From positions 310,001 through 374,000 of the forward strand of contig MBPM02000060.1 of assembly GCA_001695595.3 (NCBI GenBank): a DNA stretch of 64,000 nt, written 5' to 3'. A program made the position numbers and the translations under genes. The stretch is from Plasmopara viticola. Taxonomy: Eukaryota; Oomycota; Peronosporomycetes; Peronosporales; Peronosporaceae. Numbering within the stretch: the stretch's first letter is position 1; every line of letters begins with the position of its first letter. Under the pieces are notes generated by a model. It had not been told where the DNA came from. It ran no database searches and worked only from the letters and a program-made list of their open reading frames with translations. Below, one piece after another: positions 36,132 to 47,507 of the stretch.

Positions 36132-36908
36132 ATGGTTATGAATGAATGGGAGGAACCCATTCCCGTGTGGATTGATTCCATTAGCATCAAAATCGACGAA
36201 GACCTACACGACTTCATGGACACACTTTGCGATCACTCGATGCGTCTCACCCCCACCTCTGCTCCCGTAACGACCAAGATGGATGGTGTCATCAACTTTC
36301 CGGGTTCTGACACTATACCACAGCTCCTAATCGATACATCTCTTGACAGCGAATTGAACGAAGACTGTGACTCAATGCATCCCAATTACGACATCAAATT
36401 TGAAGAGGTGCCATCAGGAAAGATCAAACCATTTGGTACATCAGTCATCAGCCCTGTTAAGAACGCAAAGCCAACGCAAAAACCAACTCGTCGACTGCGT
36501 CACAAGATCGACGTCAAACCCTATAGCAAAGATCAGCGACGCAAGGACAAACAACGTGGTTACGAAAAGGGGTACCGTAGTCGTATAAAGACCAAACGCG
36601 AAAAAGATGAAGCTGAGTGGATTCAACTAGAAACGCAAATTCGCAACTTGCTGGCCAAACGTACGTCGGTTGTCACAATTGAGGGGCCGAATAAATCAAA
36701 GGAAGAGTTGATCGAACAGCGATACCTGAAGCTACTAAAGGAAGAAAAAGCTTTACGTGAGTCCAACGCCCTCGACAGATGTGTCTTGGCTGACCTTCAA
36801 GCTTTGAAGCTGTATAGCGGTGGAACAGGTCCCAGTCGTATGATTCGTGAACAGTTGAACGGTCTCCCTGGCTTGAGAGCGTGCCATACGTTTGAGTTTT
36901 CGTGGTAG
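36132..36908 (+). CDS. bZIP-like transcription factor, degenerate basic region
   Basis: Predicted 258-residue protein. An acidic N-terminal half (MVMNEWEEPIPVWIDSI) is followed by a strongly basic stretch at about residues 132-158 (KDQRRKDKQRGYEKGYRSRI) running into a charged helix (EAEWIQLETQIRNLL), then a second helical stretch. The layout is that of an oomycete bZIP protein, but the invariant Asn eight residues before the conserved Arg appears replaced by Gly, and the leucine heptads are few. It probably acts in the nucleus; DNA specificity is uncertain. The frame is open upstream to about 35985 but only from a TTG, and the initiator at 36061 favours the ATG at 36132. PIG-V follows on the same strand after 242 bp. 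Confidence 0.6.
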   Translation: MVMNEWEEPIPVWIDSISIKIDEDLHDFMDTLCDHSMRLTPTSAPVTTKMDGVINFPGSDTIPQLLIDTSLDSELNEDCDSMHPNYDIKFEEVPSGKIKPFGTSVISPVKNAKPTQKPTRRLRHKIDVKPYSKDQRRKDKQRGYEKGYRSRIKTKREKDEAEWIQLETQIRNLLAKRTSVVTIEGPNKSKEELIEQRYLKLLKEEKALRESNALDRCVLADLQALKLYSGGTGPSRMIREQLNGLPGLRACHTFEFSW

Positions 36909-37150
36909 AATTAGTAAAAAGACGAATCAAAATGTTTTATGTTACTTAATTTCCCCGTTTCAGGCTGTGTGTCTTGCTACGGGGACTCACCAGTCGTTTA
37001 CCGCAGATCTCTTGACCCGTAACAAATACACCTTTTCATATTTCCGTGCAAAAACAGCCTCCACTAGGTAGAGCATACTATTTAGTGAGCGGTATCTGAA
37101 TGTATAGAAGAGGACACACATTTTTTGCGACGAGTTGAACTTTTTTTTAC

Positions 37151-38515
37151 ATGGAGTGCCGCGTCATCGGCTTTGCGGCGGCGACGAGAGTGTGCGTGAC
37201 TTTACTAGCGCTAGCCACTTCTGCCATCGTCACGCCTTACGATACTTCTTCGCACTTGAGTGCAACCAAAGTTCCCCTCGCAGGGTTAAGCAACTGGGAT
37301 GGCGTCTACTTTTCGCATATCGCGCGGCGCGGTTACGACTTTGAGCATTTCCATGCCTTCTTTCCGCTCTACCCGCTGCTAGTGCGATGGCTCTCTATTT
37401 TCTTACCTTTGGAAAATGGGGCTGCTATTCTTGTCAGTGGTTGGATTATCAGCAATACGAGCTTTGTGCTAGCGGCGCTGTTCCTCTACCGTTTAAGCTT
37501 CATTTTGCTACGGGATAAAAACACCGCGCTGCGAGCGTCCTATCTCTTTAGCGTGGCACCGTCCAGCATCTTCATGTCGGCCGTCTATTCAGAAAGTTTG
37601 ATGTGTTTATTAAGCTTCAGCGGCATGTTCTTTCTTGCAAGGCACGCGCAGGCGCCGATGGCAAGTCGATCTTTTCTAGATTTGGTGCGTTCTGCTCTCC
37701 TATTTGGTGCAGCGTCAATAACACGGTCCAACGGAGTTGTCCTATCGCGTACGTTAAACTGTAGTCGGTTTTAAGAATTTTGATTGTCACCAATGTGCAT
37801 GACGTTCTTGTTTGCAGTGTATATTGCATGGCATCGCTTAACGGTCTCGCCATCTCCGCGAAATTTTTCCCAATTCCTAGGCTTTTGGATACGCACTGCG
37901 ATTCTCGGTGTACTGGCAATTGGTCCTCAAATCGCCTTTTTTATCATTTCTATGATGCCCTACTGCCCGTCTGTACTATGGCGCTCTGATTGGGAAGTGC
38001 TTGTGGAATTTGGTATGAAGGATCGTAGTTGGTGCGCAAATGCGATTCCGAATTGGACCGCAATGTACACATTTATACAGAGCGAGTATTGGAACGTGGG
38101 CCTTTTTCGCTACTACAAAGTCAAGGAAATGCCAAATTTTATACTTGCTGCGCCGATCGTTGCATTAAGCTTACATGCACTTCATGGATATTTTCGACGA
38201 AATGTCATGTCGAGGCCGGTATTGCAGCCACGAGGACCAGGTTGGCATCGAGGCACTGCTCTCACCCCGTTTTATATACACTGGCTATTTTTAGTAGTAA
38301 ACGCACTGCTTTTCGTTCATATCCAAGTGGCTACACGATTATTGTGCGCTTGCCCACCATTGTTTTGGCACCCTGCCAAACTGATCTGCGATTCAAGAAG
38401 AGATCGCAAAGGATCTCTAGTTCTTACACAATACGGCCGACTTGTCGTAAGGTACTTTTTGCTCTACACTGTAATGGGTAGTGTTCTCTTTACGTCGTTT
38501 TACCCTTGGACGTAA
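37151..38515 (+). CDS. PIGV: GPI mannosyltransferase 2 (PIG-V)
   Basis: Two exons, 37151-37748 and 37818-38515, give a predicted 431-residue multi-pass ER membrane protein. The 69-bp intron (GTACGT...TTGCAG, phase 1) restores the frame. PIG-V adds the second mannose to the GPI anchor precursor in the ER lumen. The lumenal signature is clear early in the protein: NWDGVYFSHIARRGY then FHAFFPLYPLLVRW, followed by several hydrophobic helices and SVAPSSIFMSAVYSESLMCL. The C-terminus ends with a final membrane segment and FTSFYPWT. The length fits the family. The gene is convergent with the PHD gene, 173 bp between stops. I see no frameshift or missing block. Confidence 0.9.
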
Positions 38516-38688
38516 TTCCAATCTTTGGTTTCCCTTAAATATTTAATTACATATGTCGTGAGTTCGTATCATGAAAGTTTCAATTTTTATCACGCAGGTT
38601 TCACGCTCATGTTATGTATAACTTGTATAGTAGCGCGCGTACTTGAGATCATTTACGTTATGCATAAGGCTAGCTGAAGCCGAAGTCT

Positions 38689-40452
38689 CTACCGTACCAA
38701 CGACTTCTTCATTTTAAGCTTTTTCGCTAAACGATTTCGTGCAGAGCTTTTTTTACGCTTCCGACTGTCAGGGCTGTGACCACTTCTACCGCATGGCGGG
38801 AGCCGAGGACGTACGTCCAAAGACTGTGACGATGGAGCATTCGTCCCAGTAGATGCAGAATGATACCCTCGAAGCATTAATCCTTTACCTCTATGCGACG
38901 AAGTCACCGCAGTTTGAAGTGGCCCATTGGCCCTCGCTTCCGCATGCGAACACGTCTCTTTTGAATTTTTGCTTGGCAGAAGTCGACATCGTTTGCGCCG
39001 TGATGGGCTGCTAGATATTGGAAAACGCCTTCGTTCCACTTTCCTACTTTGCTTTTGGTAATCTTGCTTACGATCGTCTTTTAGAGACTCAGCGACTGCC
39101 TCAAATGATTTAACCAATGGCGGTGGTGGTGAGGAGGGGGGTGCAGGAATGGTCTGAGGAGATCCTGCCGATGATGAAGAAGGGGATGGTGAATGTATCA
39201 TTAAGTCTTTCTTCTCTATCGTGAACGCTTTTTGACGCTGCTTACGCCTGCTCCTGTGAACACGGGGCGGCACTGACAAGGGCTCAAAAGAGCGGGTTGA
39301 TGAGCGTACATCCATTGAAAGTGCGTCCCTACTGCCTCGATGGTGACTTTTTTTTCGCTCTCGATCACGACTTTTACCATGTCGGTGACCCTTCTTCCTA
39401 CATCGTGGGCACCGATAATTATCTGCCGGTTTCTCATTCATCGGAATTCCAACGCATGTGGTGTGTTGCCATGTGTTGCAGCTATCGCACTCTACCATAC
39501 GGTGTCCATCATCGTGATTAAGTTGGCGACGCACATGACACACACAATCAAATATCCAACTGCACCGAAAGCACACAAATTTTTCTTGAGCCACAGCTTC
39601 AGGCTGCTTGTTTGCACATACAGCATGCACCCAGTGTGAGCAGCTATCGCACTGGATCATGAGAGTTCCATCGTCATAATTTTTTTCCCTCAGGCCACAA
39701 GAGCAATCCACCATCCAGTCCTCTTCAATCTCGTCCTTCACTTCTTTAAAATTGTTCGTTTGACCTTTCTTAAGGTGCGTAAATCCATCGTTTTGCTTAT
39801 ACAGTATTGTTTTGTTCCTCCTTTTTGAGCGCTGGGCTAGTTGCCGCTCCTGGTATCGTTGTTTAGCATCCGCTATGATTTCCATTTTGAGTTTCTCATT
39901 CAGCTGCAATTCTTTGTACGCTGCTCGCTGTCTCAATACAATAAGCGTATCTACTGGAGCTGACGGTAATAGTGGGTACGAGTTTTCCAGGTCCGAACTT
40001 CCATCACTTTCACAGCTAAGATCTTCGTTCAAGGGATCGACCCCGTTTAGCGCTATACGTTTGTCAACGTCTGCATTGTGAAGAGCTCCGTGGTCCTCCT
40101 CCTTCTCACTTTCATCGGTATAGATCTCATTACTTGGGTCATTAATGTTTTCGTTGTCGGGATCATCGTCATATTCCTTCTTCTTGTGTTCATCTCCATC
40201 GTTACCTTTATTTATGATATGATCGGGTGAAAAAAACGACTCATTGTTACTTACAGTCGATTTTTCACTCAATTCACCACTAGCGGTGCTGCTGACGTCA
40301 CTGCCAACGCTACTAGACGAGGATGAATAAGAACTATCGGCCAAATGCCCCTTGCTTCCAATTGCATTGTTATGCTGAGAATTTTTCAAGCGTTCCCCGA
40401 CTCTCATCTCCAGCGGCAGCATCGTGATCCCCTCTGATGCTTCCAAGTGCAT
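38689..40452 (-). CDS. Double PHD-finger protein
   Basis: Predicted 587-residue, intronless nuclear protein. The first 170 residues are acidic and Ser-rich. A basic coiled segment (KRRNKTILYKQ) precedes two PHD fingers. The first, at about 245-295, runs from CSCGLREKNYDDG through MIQCDSCSHWVHAVC to FVCFRC. The second, about 300-350, runs from CVCHVRRQLNHDDG through VECDSCNTWQHTTC to YRCPRC. Both have the C4HC3 zinc ligands and the Trp two residues before the His that marks methyl-lysine-reading PHD fingers (SET3/MLL5 type). The remaining C-terminal third is basic, Ser/Pro-rich and ends in RLAKKLKMKKSLVR. No SET or other catalytic domain is present. The start ATG at 40452 faces the IF-2 gene, so the two share a 139-bp intergenic promoter. 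Confidence 0.85.
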   Translation of the reverse strand: MHLEASEGITMLPLEMRVGERLKNSQHNNAIGSKGHLADSSYSSSSSSVGSDVSSTASGELSEKSTVSNNESFFSPDHIINKGNDGDEHKKKEYDDDPDNENINDPSNEIYTDESEKEEDHGALHNADVDKRIALNGVDPLNEDLSCESDGSSDLENSYPLLPSAPVDTLIVLRQRAAYKELQLNEKLKMEIIADAKQRYQERQLAQRSKRRNKTILYKQNDGFTHLKKGQTNNFKEVKDEIEEDWMVDCSCGLREKNYDDGTLMIQCDSCSHWVHAVCANKQPEAVAQEKFVCFRCSWIFDCVCHVRRQLNHDDGHRMVECDSCNTWQHTTCVGIPMNEKPADNYRCPRCRKKGHRHGKSRDRERKKSHHRGSRDALSMDVRSSTRSFEPLSVPPRVHRSRRKQRQKAFTIEKKDLMIHSPSPSSSSAGSPQTIPAPPSSPPPPLVKSFEAVAESLKDDRKQDYQKQSRKVERRRFPISSSPSRRKRCRLLPSKNSKETCSHAEARANGPLQTAVTSSHRGKGLMLRGYHSASTGTNAPSSQSLDVRPRLPPCGRSGHSPDSRKRKKSSARNRLAKKLKMKKSLVR

Positions 40453-40591
40453 TTAAAGTTTTTACCAGCAACAGTATTTAAAGCAAGTAGATATTCCATT
40501 AGTATTAAAAGGTCAACTTTTAGCCCTGTAATTCGTTCTTTCAATTACTGTGTTGCCCCAAAACGTGGTGTACACACACCAGCCCATAACG
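40453..40591. promoter_or_regulatory. Shared divergent promoter, PHD gene and IF-2
   Basis: Only 139 bases separate the two start codons, so both promoters and leaders must lie here. TTCGTTCTTTCAATTAC at about 40533-40549 is a loose initiator match pointing toward IF-2. No second clear initiator was seen for the PHD gene. Confidence 0.6.
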
Positions 40592-43342
40592 ATGACAGGT
40601 CAGTGGATGCTGATGCGCTCGGCGATGCTCGTGCGGCGCGGTGCAAATGCTCCGACACGTTTAATAATGGGTCTATGCCATTTTGGAGCCTCATCAGCGC
40701 CTAAGCCACACACACGAAGACATTTAGTGCGTCCGCCATCAAAGGCGCAGCCGATGGACGAATTGGGTTTGAAGCCCAACCAACGTAATAATAAACAGCG
40801 GGCAAGAAGACGCCAATCTACTAAAGTGGTAGACAAGGAGCCACCTGTGTTTACGAACAAATTCCAAAATCTGCTTAGCTTTGCATTTGAGGACATAGCT
40901 AACAGCGAGAACTTGATAACGCACAAGCCGAACGAGACATCGTCGCTGGACTCTTCAGTCAGTACCGAAGCTGTGGCTAAAAATGAAGAAAGCATTGAAC
41001 TTACAATGGCGCAGCTAGGTCTTGAAGCATTGGAAGATGACAACACGTTTTCCGAGCGACAGTTTAAACACCCACGCCTGAAACCAAAGAAACCCAAACT
41101 TTTTTCAAGCAATAATGATCCTTCTAACGTACTAGCAGCACTAGGTATCTCGGCCGATTCTAATATTGATAATGCTGAATTACCTTCGTCAAGCCGAAAG
41201 GCCATTAAGATGAACACGAAGCGCAAGAAAGGTGCGCGCAACCTTTTGAAAAAATTTCGATTTGAAAACAGTATTTTCGAATCGGAATCAGACATATTTG
41301 GAGATATTGATTGGGAGAGACAGAGCGACTTGGAAGACCGCGAGCAACGTCGCTTTCAAAGAAATCAACGGAAAGAGGCCAAGCAGAAACCTATGCACGG
41401 ACTACCGGCTCAGGAAGTGGAGATCCCGACGTCTCTTACGGTGAAGGATCTGGCAGATCGCATGAGTGTAAAGGCACGCGTGGTTATTCGTGCGCTTAGA
41501 GATCTAGGTGAGAATGGTCTGAACGAGGATTCGGTGCTAGTTAGCGATATTGCTGAACTTGTGGTAGACTCGCACAACATGATTCCAGTATTGCTTCCTC
41601 CGGACTTTGTTGATCTTGAGCCAACACCTTTGCCGGCAGATTGTTCAGAATTCCCAAAACGACCACCGATTGTGTCAGTCATGGGCCACGTTGACCACGG
41701 CAAGACTACGTTGCTCGATGCGCTACGCAAATCAAAAGTTGCGGCCACAGAGGCTGGGGGTATTACGCAACGCATAGGTGCCTTTTCGGTGGATATGGGC
41801 AAAAAGTTTGGTTCTGATGCGAAAGTGACATTTATCGATACGCCTGGTCACGCGGCATTCAGTAACATGCGATCACGTGGCTCTGAGCTTACGGATCTGC
41901 TCGTCCTTGTGGTAGCAGCTGATGATGGTGTTCGCCCGCAGACGGTGGAGGTGGCACGTCTGGCTCTAAAAAATAATGTCCCGCTTGTGGTGGCAGTCAC
42001 TAAGATGGACATGCACGAGCATGACAAAAGTGAGGTGACTAATCGCCTTGGCTCGGAACTCTATAAACATGGCATTGTAGTAGAAAGTATGGATGGAGAT
42101 ACTCCCATGGTCTGTGTGTCCGGAAAAACGGGTCAGGGCCTCGACCAACTTAAGGAAACCATTGCTCTGCATGCAGAAATGCTTGATCTACGTAGTGATC
42201 CAAATGTAGCGGGTGAAGCGATTGTCTTAGAAGCAAATGTGGTTCGGGGCGTCGGTACTCAAGTTGACGCAATCGTCAAGTGGGGAACTTTGAAGCAGGG
42301 TTCATATGTTGTTTGTGGATTGGAGTACGGAAAAATTCGTGCTCTCGTCGATCAGGCTGGTAAGCGTGTTAAGCAAATGACACCCGGCCATCCTGTACGA
42401 GTTATTGGTTTAAAGGGATTGCCCGAAGGTGGTGTTGCGTTGCTTTCCGTACCGACTGAGGAGCGTGCTAAGGAAGTCGTGGAGGCGCGCCAGGCCATGA
42501 TTCGTTGGGACGAAATGGCAAAAGCGAATGAAGAAGTGATAAATTCTGGTAATGGCAGTGAAGGCGTGCAACGCCGCATTCGTTTTGCAGGTGCTCGTCG
42601 GAAATGGCAGCAAGTAGAGTTACGACGGCAAGAAGCCGCCGATGAGGCGAAGCGCGTAGCAGCGTTAAAGCCTGGAGACGAGGGCTATGTTACAAATGTG
42701 GTCCCTATCATGGTGAAGACGGACTCTGTGGGTGTAATTTCTGCTATTGATAATCTAATTGCATCTTTACCCACCGACGAAGCGGCGATCAAGTGCATTA
42801 TGTCTGCCGTTGGACCAGTTACATCGTCGGACCTTGTGATGGCCGAAGCTACGGGTGCTACCATATACTCGTTCAATATCAAGCATCCAACCTCTATTGA
42901 CCAGGAAGCGCTGCAGAAGAAAGTGACTTTGCGCCAACACCGCGTGGTTTACAGTCTGTTGGATGATATTAAAGCATTGCTACAGGAAAATCTTGAAGGC
43001 ATGGTTGTTTACGAGATCACTGGCTCAGCTGAGGTAATCCAATCCATTCCAATTACGACGTCTGGTACGCGCACCACCAACATTGCAGGATGCAAGGTGA
43101 CTTCTGGATCGCTTAACGTGCAGGCCAAGTACCGTTTGATGCGTGACGGTAAAATTGTTGTTGAGAATGTCGATATGGCGTCCATGCGACACTTCCAGCA
43201 AAAAGTATCCGAAGTGAATAAGGGTCAAGAGTGTGGGCTGCAGCTAGCAGGCCCGGACGATTTTCAGCCTGGCGATTTAATCGAAGCTTACAATATTAAG
43301 TTGGTGAAGCCCGAGATTAAGCAGTCATCTCACATCTCTTAG
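40592..43342 (+). CDS. Mitochondrial translation initiation factor IF-2
   Basis: Predicted 916-residue, intronless GTPase that brings initiator tRNA to the organellar ribosome. The start [17 protein letters not shown] is Arg-rich and without acids, as expected of a mitochondrial presequence. An IF2_N-type helical module lies near residue 279 ([18 protein letters not shown]). The G domain starts near 359: GHVDHGKTT (G1), [10 protein letters not shown] (G3), VTKMD (G4) and CVSGKTGQG (G5). Two GTP-contact motifs differ from the usual bacterial NKID and SAK, but stay within known tolerance. Domains II and III and the tRNA-binding C-terminal domain follow to [15 protein letters not shown]. The upstream GTG at 40550 is rejected for the ATG at 40592. 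A plastid origin is unlikely in an oomycete. Confidence 0.93.
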   Translation: MTGQWMLMRSAMLVRRGANAPTRLIMGLCHFGASSAPKPHTRRHLVRPPSKAQPMDELGLKPNQRNNKQRARRRQSTKVVDKEPPVFTNKFQNLLSFAFEDIANSENLITHKPNETSSLDSSVSTEAVAKNEESIELTMAQLGLEALEDDNTFSERQFKHPRLKPKKPKLFSSNNDPSNVLAALGISADSNIDNAELPSSSRKAIKMNTKRKKGARNLLKKFRFENSIFESESDIFGDIDWERQSDLEDREQRRFQRNQRKEAKQKPMHGLPAQEVEIPTSLTVKDLADRMSVKARVVIRALRDLGENGLNEDSVLVSDIAELVVDSHNMIPVLLPPDFVDLEPTPLPADCSEFPKRPPIVSVMGHVDHGKTTLLDALRKSKVAATEAGGITQRIGAFSVDMGKKFGSDAKVTFIDTPGHAAFSNMRSRGSELTDLLVLVVAADDGVRPQTVEVARLALKNNVPLVVAVTKMDMHEHDKSEVTNRLGSELYKHGIVVESMDGDTPMVCVSGKTGQGLDQLKETIALHAEMLDLRSDPNVAGEAIVLEANVVRGVGTQVDAIVKWGTLKQGSYVVCGLEYGKIRALVDQAGKRVKQMTPGHPVRVIGLKGLPEGGVALLSVPTEERAKEVVEARQAMIRWDEMAKANEEVINSGNGSEGVQRRIRFAGARRKWQQVELRRQEAADEAKRVAALKPGDEGYVTNVVPIMVKTDSVGVISAIDNLIASLPTDEAAIKCIMSAVGPVTSSDLVMAEATGATIYSFNIKHPTSIDQEALQKKVTLRQHRVVYSLLDDIKALLQENLEGMVVYEITGSAEVIQSIPITTSGTRTTNIAGCKVTSGSLNVQAKYRLMRDGKIVVENVDMASMRHFQQKVSEVNKGQECGLQLAGPDDFQPGDLIEAYNIKLVKPEIKQSSHIS

Positions 43343-43617
43343 ACTTTTAATCGGAATGAAGAGCAGATTAGGTTGAAGCAGGGAAAGTGTGGACGCAATG
43401 CACACAAATCATATACATCGGTTTATAAAAGTCGTCAATCTAAAAAGATAATTTTAGAATGAATAAGTCAATGATCACTTTTTGCAAAAGTATACACTCT
43501 CAAGGGTACTTACTGTTCAGCCAATAATCTTACGCCCTGGTAGAAAAACATTTGTGTGGTGTAGCTGGCCGGCCACAACTCGATCCACGATCCGCAGACC
43601 CTCATTTGGAATCACTC

Positions 43618-44685
43618 ATGGCCCTTGAACTTTGGGCAAGCTATAAGCAATGGGCAGACGCTCAGGAAATGCTGTTTCTTGACTGGGTCGACCCATCGGG
43701 ACAATACAAGCTGTCACCAATGCAAGACTTGCCCGGCGCTGACTTTGCCACCGCATTTGCCATTTGCGTCGTCTATGTCTCCTTCGTCGTCGTAGGCACG
43801 GTATGTTGGTGAAGCCACTTTGGATAACTTGAAATTGTGGAAGCTGACAATTGTGTCGCGAATCGCTTGGCTCTTTCAGCTAGCGATGAAGGCAGGCATC
43901 CCGTCTATCAAAACCAGTCCGTTGCAGTTCATTTACAACCCCCTACAGGTCGTACTGTGCTCGTACATGTGCATGGAAGCCGCAATTCTCGCCTATCGTA
44001 ATGTACGTTTACTTTTATATCGTTTACAACTAGCCCAAAAATATTAACATCGTGTGTCCCCTGCTATTTCAGGGTTACTCTGCCACCCCGTGTAACGCGT
44101 ACAATGCGGAAAAACCTGTTATGGGTAGTGTGCTATACATTTTCTATCTTTCGAAGATTCTCGATTTCTTCGACACGATATTTATCATTCTCGGTAAAAA
44201 GTGGAAGCAGCTCTCATTTTTGCATGTATACCACCATCTTACCATTTTTGCGGTGCGTACTCTTTTCCTTGTCTTAAGTGTATTCTTACTGATACAATAA
44301 TTTTGTAATTATCGTTGCTAAAACTATTCTCGATTAGCTCTATTATATGAACTTTCGGGTAGCTTACGACGGCGATATCTATGCTACGATTATCTTGAAC
44401 GGTTTCATCCACACCATCATGTATATGTACTATTTTGTCAGCGCGCACACGCGTGACATTTGGTGGAAGAAATACCTCACGGCAATGCAGTTGGTGCAAT
44501 TTGTCACGATGAACGTGCAAGGGTACTTAATGGTGTCTCGCTCTTGCGAAAAGTTTCCTTACAAAGTGCCGGTCATCTACCTCATCTACATTCAATCGCT
44601 ATTCTGGCTTTTCATGAATTTCTTCATCAAGTCATACTGTTCGAAGCCGCGCAAGTCTTCCAAAAACATGAAAAAGCTACAGTAG
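43618..44685 (+). CDS. ELO-type fatty-acid elongase (PUFA elongase-like)
   Basis: Four exons, 43618-43800, 43880-44002, 44073-44252 and 44338-44685, give a predicted 277-residue ER membrane protein. All three introns (79, 70 and 85 bp; donors GTATGT, GTACGT, GTGCGT) are phase 0. ELO proteins catalyse the condensing step of long-chain fatty-acid elongation with malonyl-CoA. The histidine box HVYHH and the preceding LSKILDFFDTIFIILGKKW are canonical, as are NGFIHTIMYMYYFVSAH and YLTAMQLVQFVTMNVQGY. The tail is Lys-rich (KPRKSSKNMKKLQ), consistent with ER retention. The overall pattern resembles polyunsaturated C18/C20 elongases of stramenopiles; substrate choice is inference. Frames are interrupted only at the proposed introns. 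Confidence 0.9.
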
Positions 44686-46147
44686 AGTGAGAAGGCATAT
44701 AAAGTTTACCAAAAATGACTTTGGTCGGTACCTCTGATGCGTGCCCTCACTTCGATTGAGCTGTTGGCCAACGTCATGAAGTTAATACACTGTTGGCCGA
44801 GGTGGAAAGATACTTTTGCGATATAGCTCTCGTATTCTGGATGCGTCGCTTGAATTTTGTCACTTTCATGTGTTATTTATTACTCTTCGCCCTGAGCTGA
44901 GATTAATATAAGAGCTTGACCTTTGATATTTGATTGCTAAAAATAAAGCAGTTGAAACAAATGAACATCAAACTAAATAATGTTACTAATAGAATGCACG
45001 TTAGAAATAATTTTTTCGCATTTAAAGGCTCAAGCACCTTTTTTAACGTCGATCCTCCTGTTCACTCAACATTTACTTGGTCCCAAAAGATACGGATGGC
45101 TTGTTTTTATTTGTACTCCCTAAATTGTCGGCTTAAAAAAAATAGCATTCGGGATCGGGTTGAGTTTTCGAAAATTTAGCAAACCACTTCGGACATACTA
45201 TTTTGCGTCTGCGTGCTAAGAGAACAGTACATTCACTTCACGGGTAGGAAACAAGTGACCATAGCATTGTCTCGGCTTCTACAAGTATACCAAGCCAGAC
45301 GCTTAAGCTCTACATCCAAGCGCAACTCTGTAAGGTCGAAGCTGCCACACCTCAACATGCGATCATAGCTAAGGTGAGACGCCATAGCTGTGCTGGCGCA
45401 TTAATTGAGATCCTGATGGACATGATGCTGTGTTTGGCTAGATCGGTAGTCAATTGGCCACGAGTAGAATTTGATCGGAGAAGATTAGTCGGTGATACAC
45501 TTGGCAGAATACATGACTACAATCATTTTGACACGTGTTAATTAGCGCGACCAGCCTCACAAAACGCTCAATATATCAATTAGTGATCAGCAAGGTTGGT
45601 GACGTGATCTAGGTCAGTAATCTTTAGTACTACAAAGGCACAATCGCAAAGCACGGTACAATGGATCTGATGGGCCAAGCAACCACGCGTTAAATGCTGA
45701 AAACCAAGATCAATCTTATTGAAAGTCTTTCGGTATAAAATTCACTTGCATCTACATGTCCGATCAGATGGAGAGTTGAGATGATCAAGCAAGGCTATTT
45801 CTTAAAAATCACATATGCTTATCGGGTTATCACTCACTACATAAGAAATTTTAGGATCGCCCGTCAAATTACAAATGCTGCAAATAAACTGATCTACTTA
45901 AAGGCTCGCGCCGACTCAAACTTAGACTTAGTCAGGTGATGAGAACAACTCTTCAGTGAGACAGCAGTATTTTCAACTCATGAGTTCTGCACCCTGACCT
46001 CCTTCTATACGTAGAACTATAACGGGTTGCAGATTGCTATCTGCCTGGTTTAGGGAGCTACCGGTATCTTAGTACTTAACATGACTTTTAATGTCGATCG
46101 TTGGACAAGCTTTATTTGATTTTATTAATCAAAACATGTACAGGGTA

Positions 46148-47297
46148 TGTAATGTAATGTATTACGTTATCGCGTTGCCAAGGTATGCACGTGCTAGGCT
46201 CAGTCTGGCTAGTCCACGGCATAGAGTGGTGTCCGCATACGTCGAGTCTCGTTCGGCGGGCAGTGCAGCCAGCACCGAGGTCAAATGGGTCTTCCATTTC
46301 TTTCGGTCTTGTGCAAGGGTACGTACCACTTCGAGGTCTTGTGCTGTCCGGAGTCGAAAGCCGGAGCCACGGGAAACAAGATTGTGGTCGAGTGTCGAGG
46401 GGAGCGTGGTGCGGGAACGTCCGCGCCATTTTGCTGCGGTGGAGAAGAAGAAGGCACGCATCTGGAGGTCAGCTGGAATGTCGGGATAGCGGCGAAGTAC
46501 ATGGCCAAACAGGCGCCAGCGAGCTTGTGTCAGTCGTAGTCTCAGCGGCCGCTCATCACAGAGGTCGTAGAGTCTTGCATTCGAAATGGGTCGGGGGTAG
46601 CGATAGCCAAGAGCGTAGCGAAGCTGGCGGCGATGGAGACTCTCGAGGCCGTGGAGCTCTGACTTGGTAAGAGCCCAGTTGTACAGCAGAATCGGTAGAA
46701 CGTAGGTGTTGTACAATCGAATGCGTGTCTTGGGTGAGATGAACGTGGGGCGGAGCCAGACGGACCAGAGGCGGTGGAGCGCGAGGGTGGCCAGGGACTT
46801 GCGTCGGGATAGATCTTTAATATCGCCGAGGAGTGTTCCGAGCTTCTTAGTGTGGTGCCAGGTTTCTTCTCGGGATCGGGCGTGTCGAGTGGCGCCCGAC
46901 GGGTTGCAGTGGCGGCGGATTTCGGTGACTTCGGTCTTGGCTTCGTTTTTTTTTTTTTTCAGGGTTAGAAGGAAGTCATCAATGCGGTGCTCACCTCTAT
47001 CGTAGATCTTGGTTTCGCGGAGGCCAAGGATATCGACGCGGTAGCGCCGGAGATCTTCGGGGAGTGTTACGTGCTTCTTGCGCTTCGAACCTAGAGAATT
47101 CACATTAAAGGAGCCAATCCGGATGCGGTTGGCGCGATTAAGAGCGTGGAAGGGGGTTTGGCCTGGTGCTGGAGACCGTCGCGTCGAGGGTGAGACTCGT
47201 TAGAGACCTGCAGATGCCCGAGAGCACCTGCCCGAAGCGCGCGAGCATTAAGCCCCCGCGCTTGGAAGGAGGGCGTCACCCCAACCTTTTCCGAAAA
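46148..47297 (-). mobile_element. Internally deleted LINE, left copy
   Basis: On the minus strand the element starts with TTTTCGGAAAAGG and ends in an (ATTAC)-type tail. A long open frame of at least 313 codons begins with an apurinic-endonuclease-like head (RIRIGSFNVNSL, then RYRVDILGLRETKI) and jumps, after a short Lys-rich joint, directly to the C-terminal part of a non-LTR reverse transcriptase (KTRIRLYNTYVLPILLYN, RRQLRYALG, RWRLFGHVLRR). The catalytic reverse-transcriptase core is missing. The frame has no ATG at the head. A short homologous duplication AT the target site is described under findings. It is a non-autonomous derivative that presumably relied on a full-length LINE. Confidence 0.85.
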
Positions 47298-47299
47298 TA

Positions 47300-47507
47300 G
47301 GATTGATAAGCAAAGAAAATAGCAGTACAAATTCTCAAGACCACATATTAGTAATAACTACTATGCTAGTCAGTTATTTTGTAGATATACCCTGTACATT
47401 TTCGGATTGATAAGCAAAGAAAATAGCAGTACAAATTCTCAAGACCACATATTAGTAATAACTACTATGCTAGTCAGTTATTTTGTAGATATACCCTGTA
47501 CATTTTC
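47300..47507. repeat. Two identical 104-bp direct repeats between the LINE copies
   Basis: 47300-47403 and 47404-47507 are identical base for base, starting GGATTGATAAGC and ending CCCTGTACATTTTC. Each is the reverse complement of sequence homologous to 49688-49790 in the next array unit, so this spacer is array DNA in inverted orientation. Confidence 0.95.

Noticed and set aside
35860..36141. Long frame upstream of the bZIP-like gene, considered as its first exon.
   Set aside because: It is in another frame, no fitting splice pair was found, and the initiator at 36061 lies inside it.
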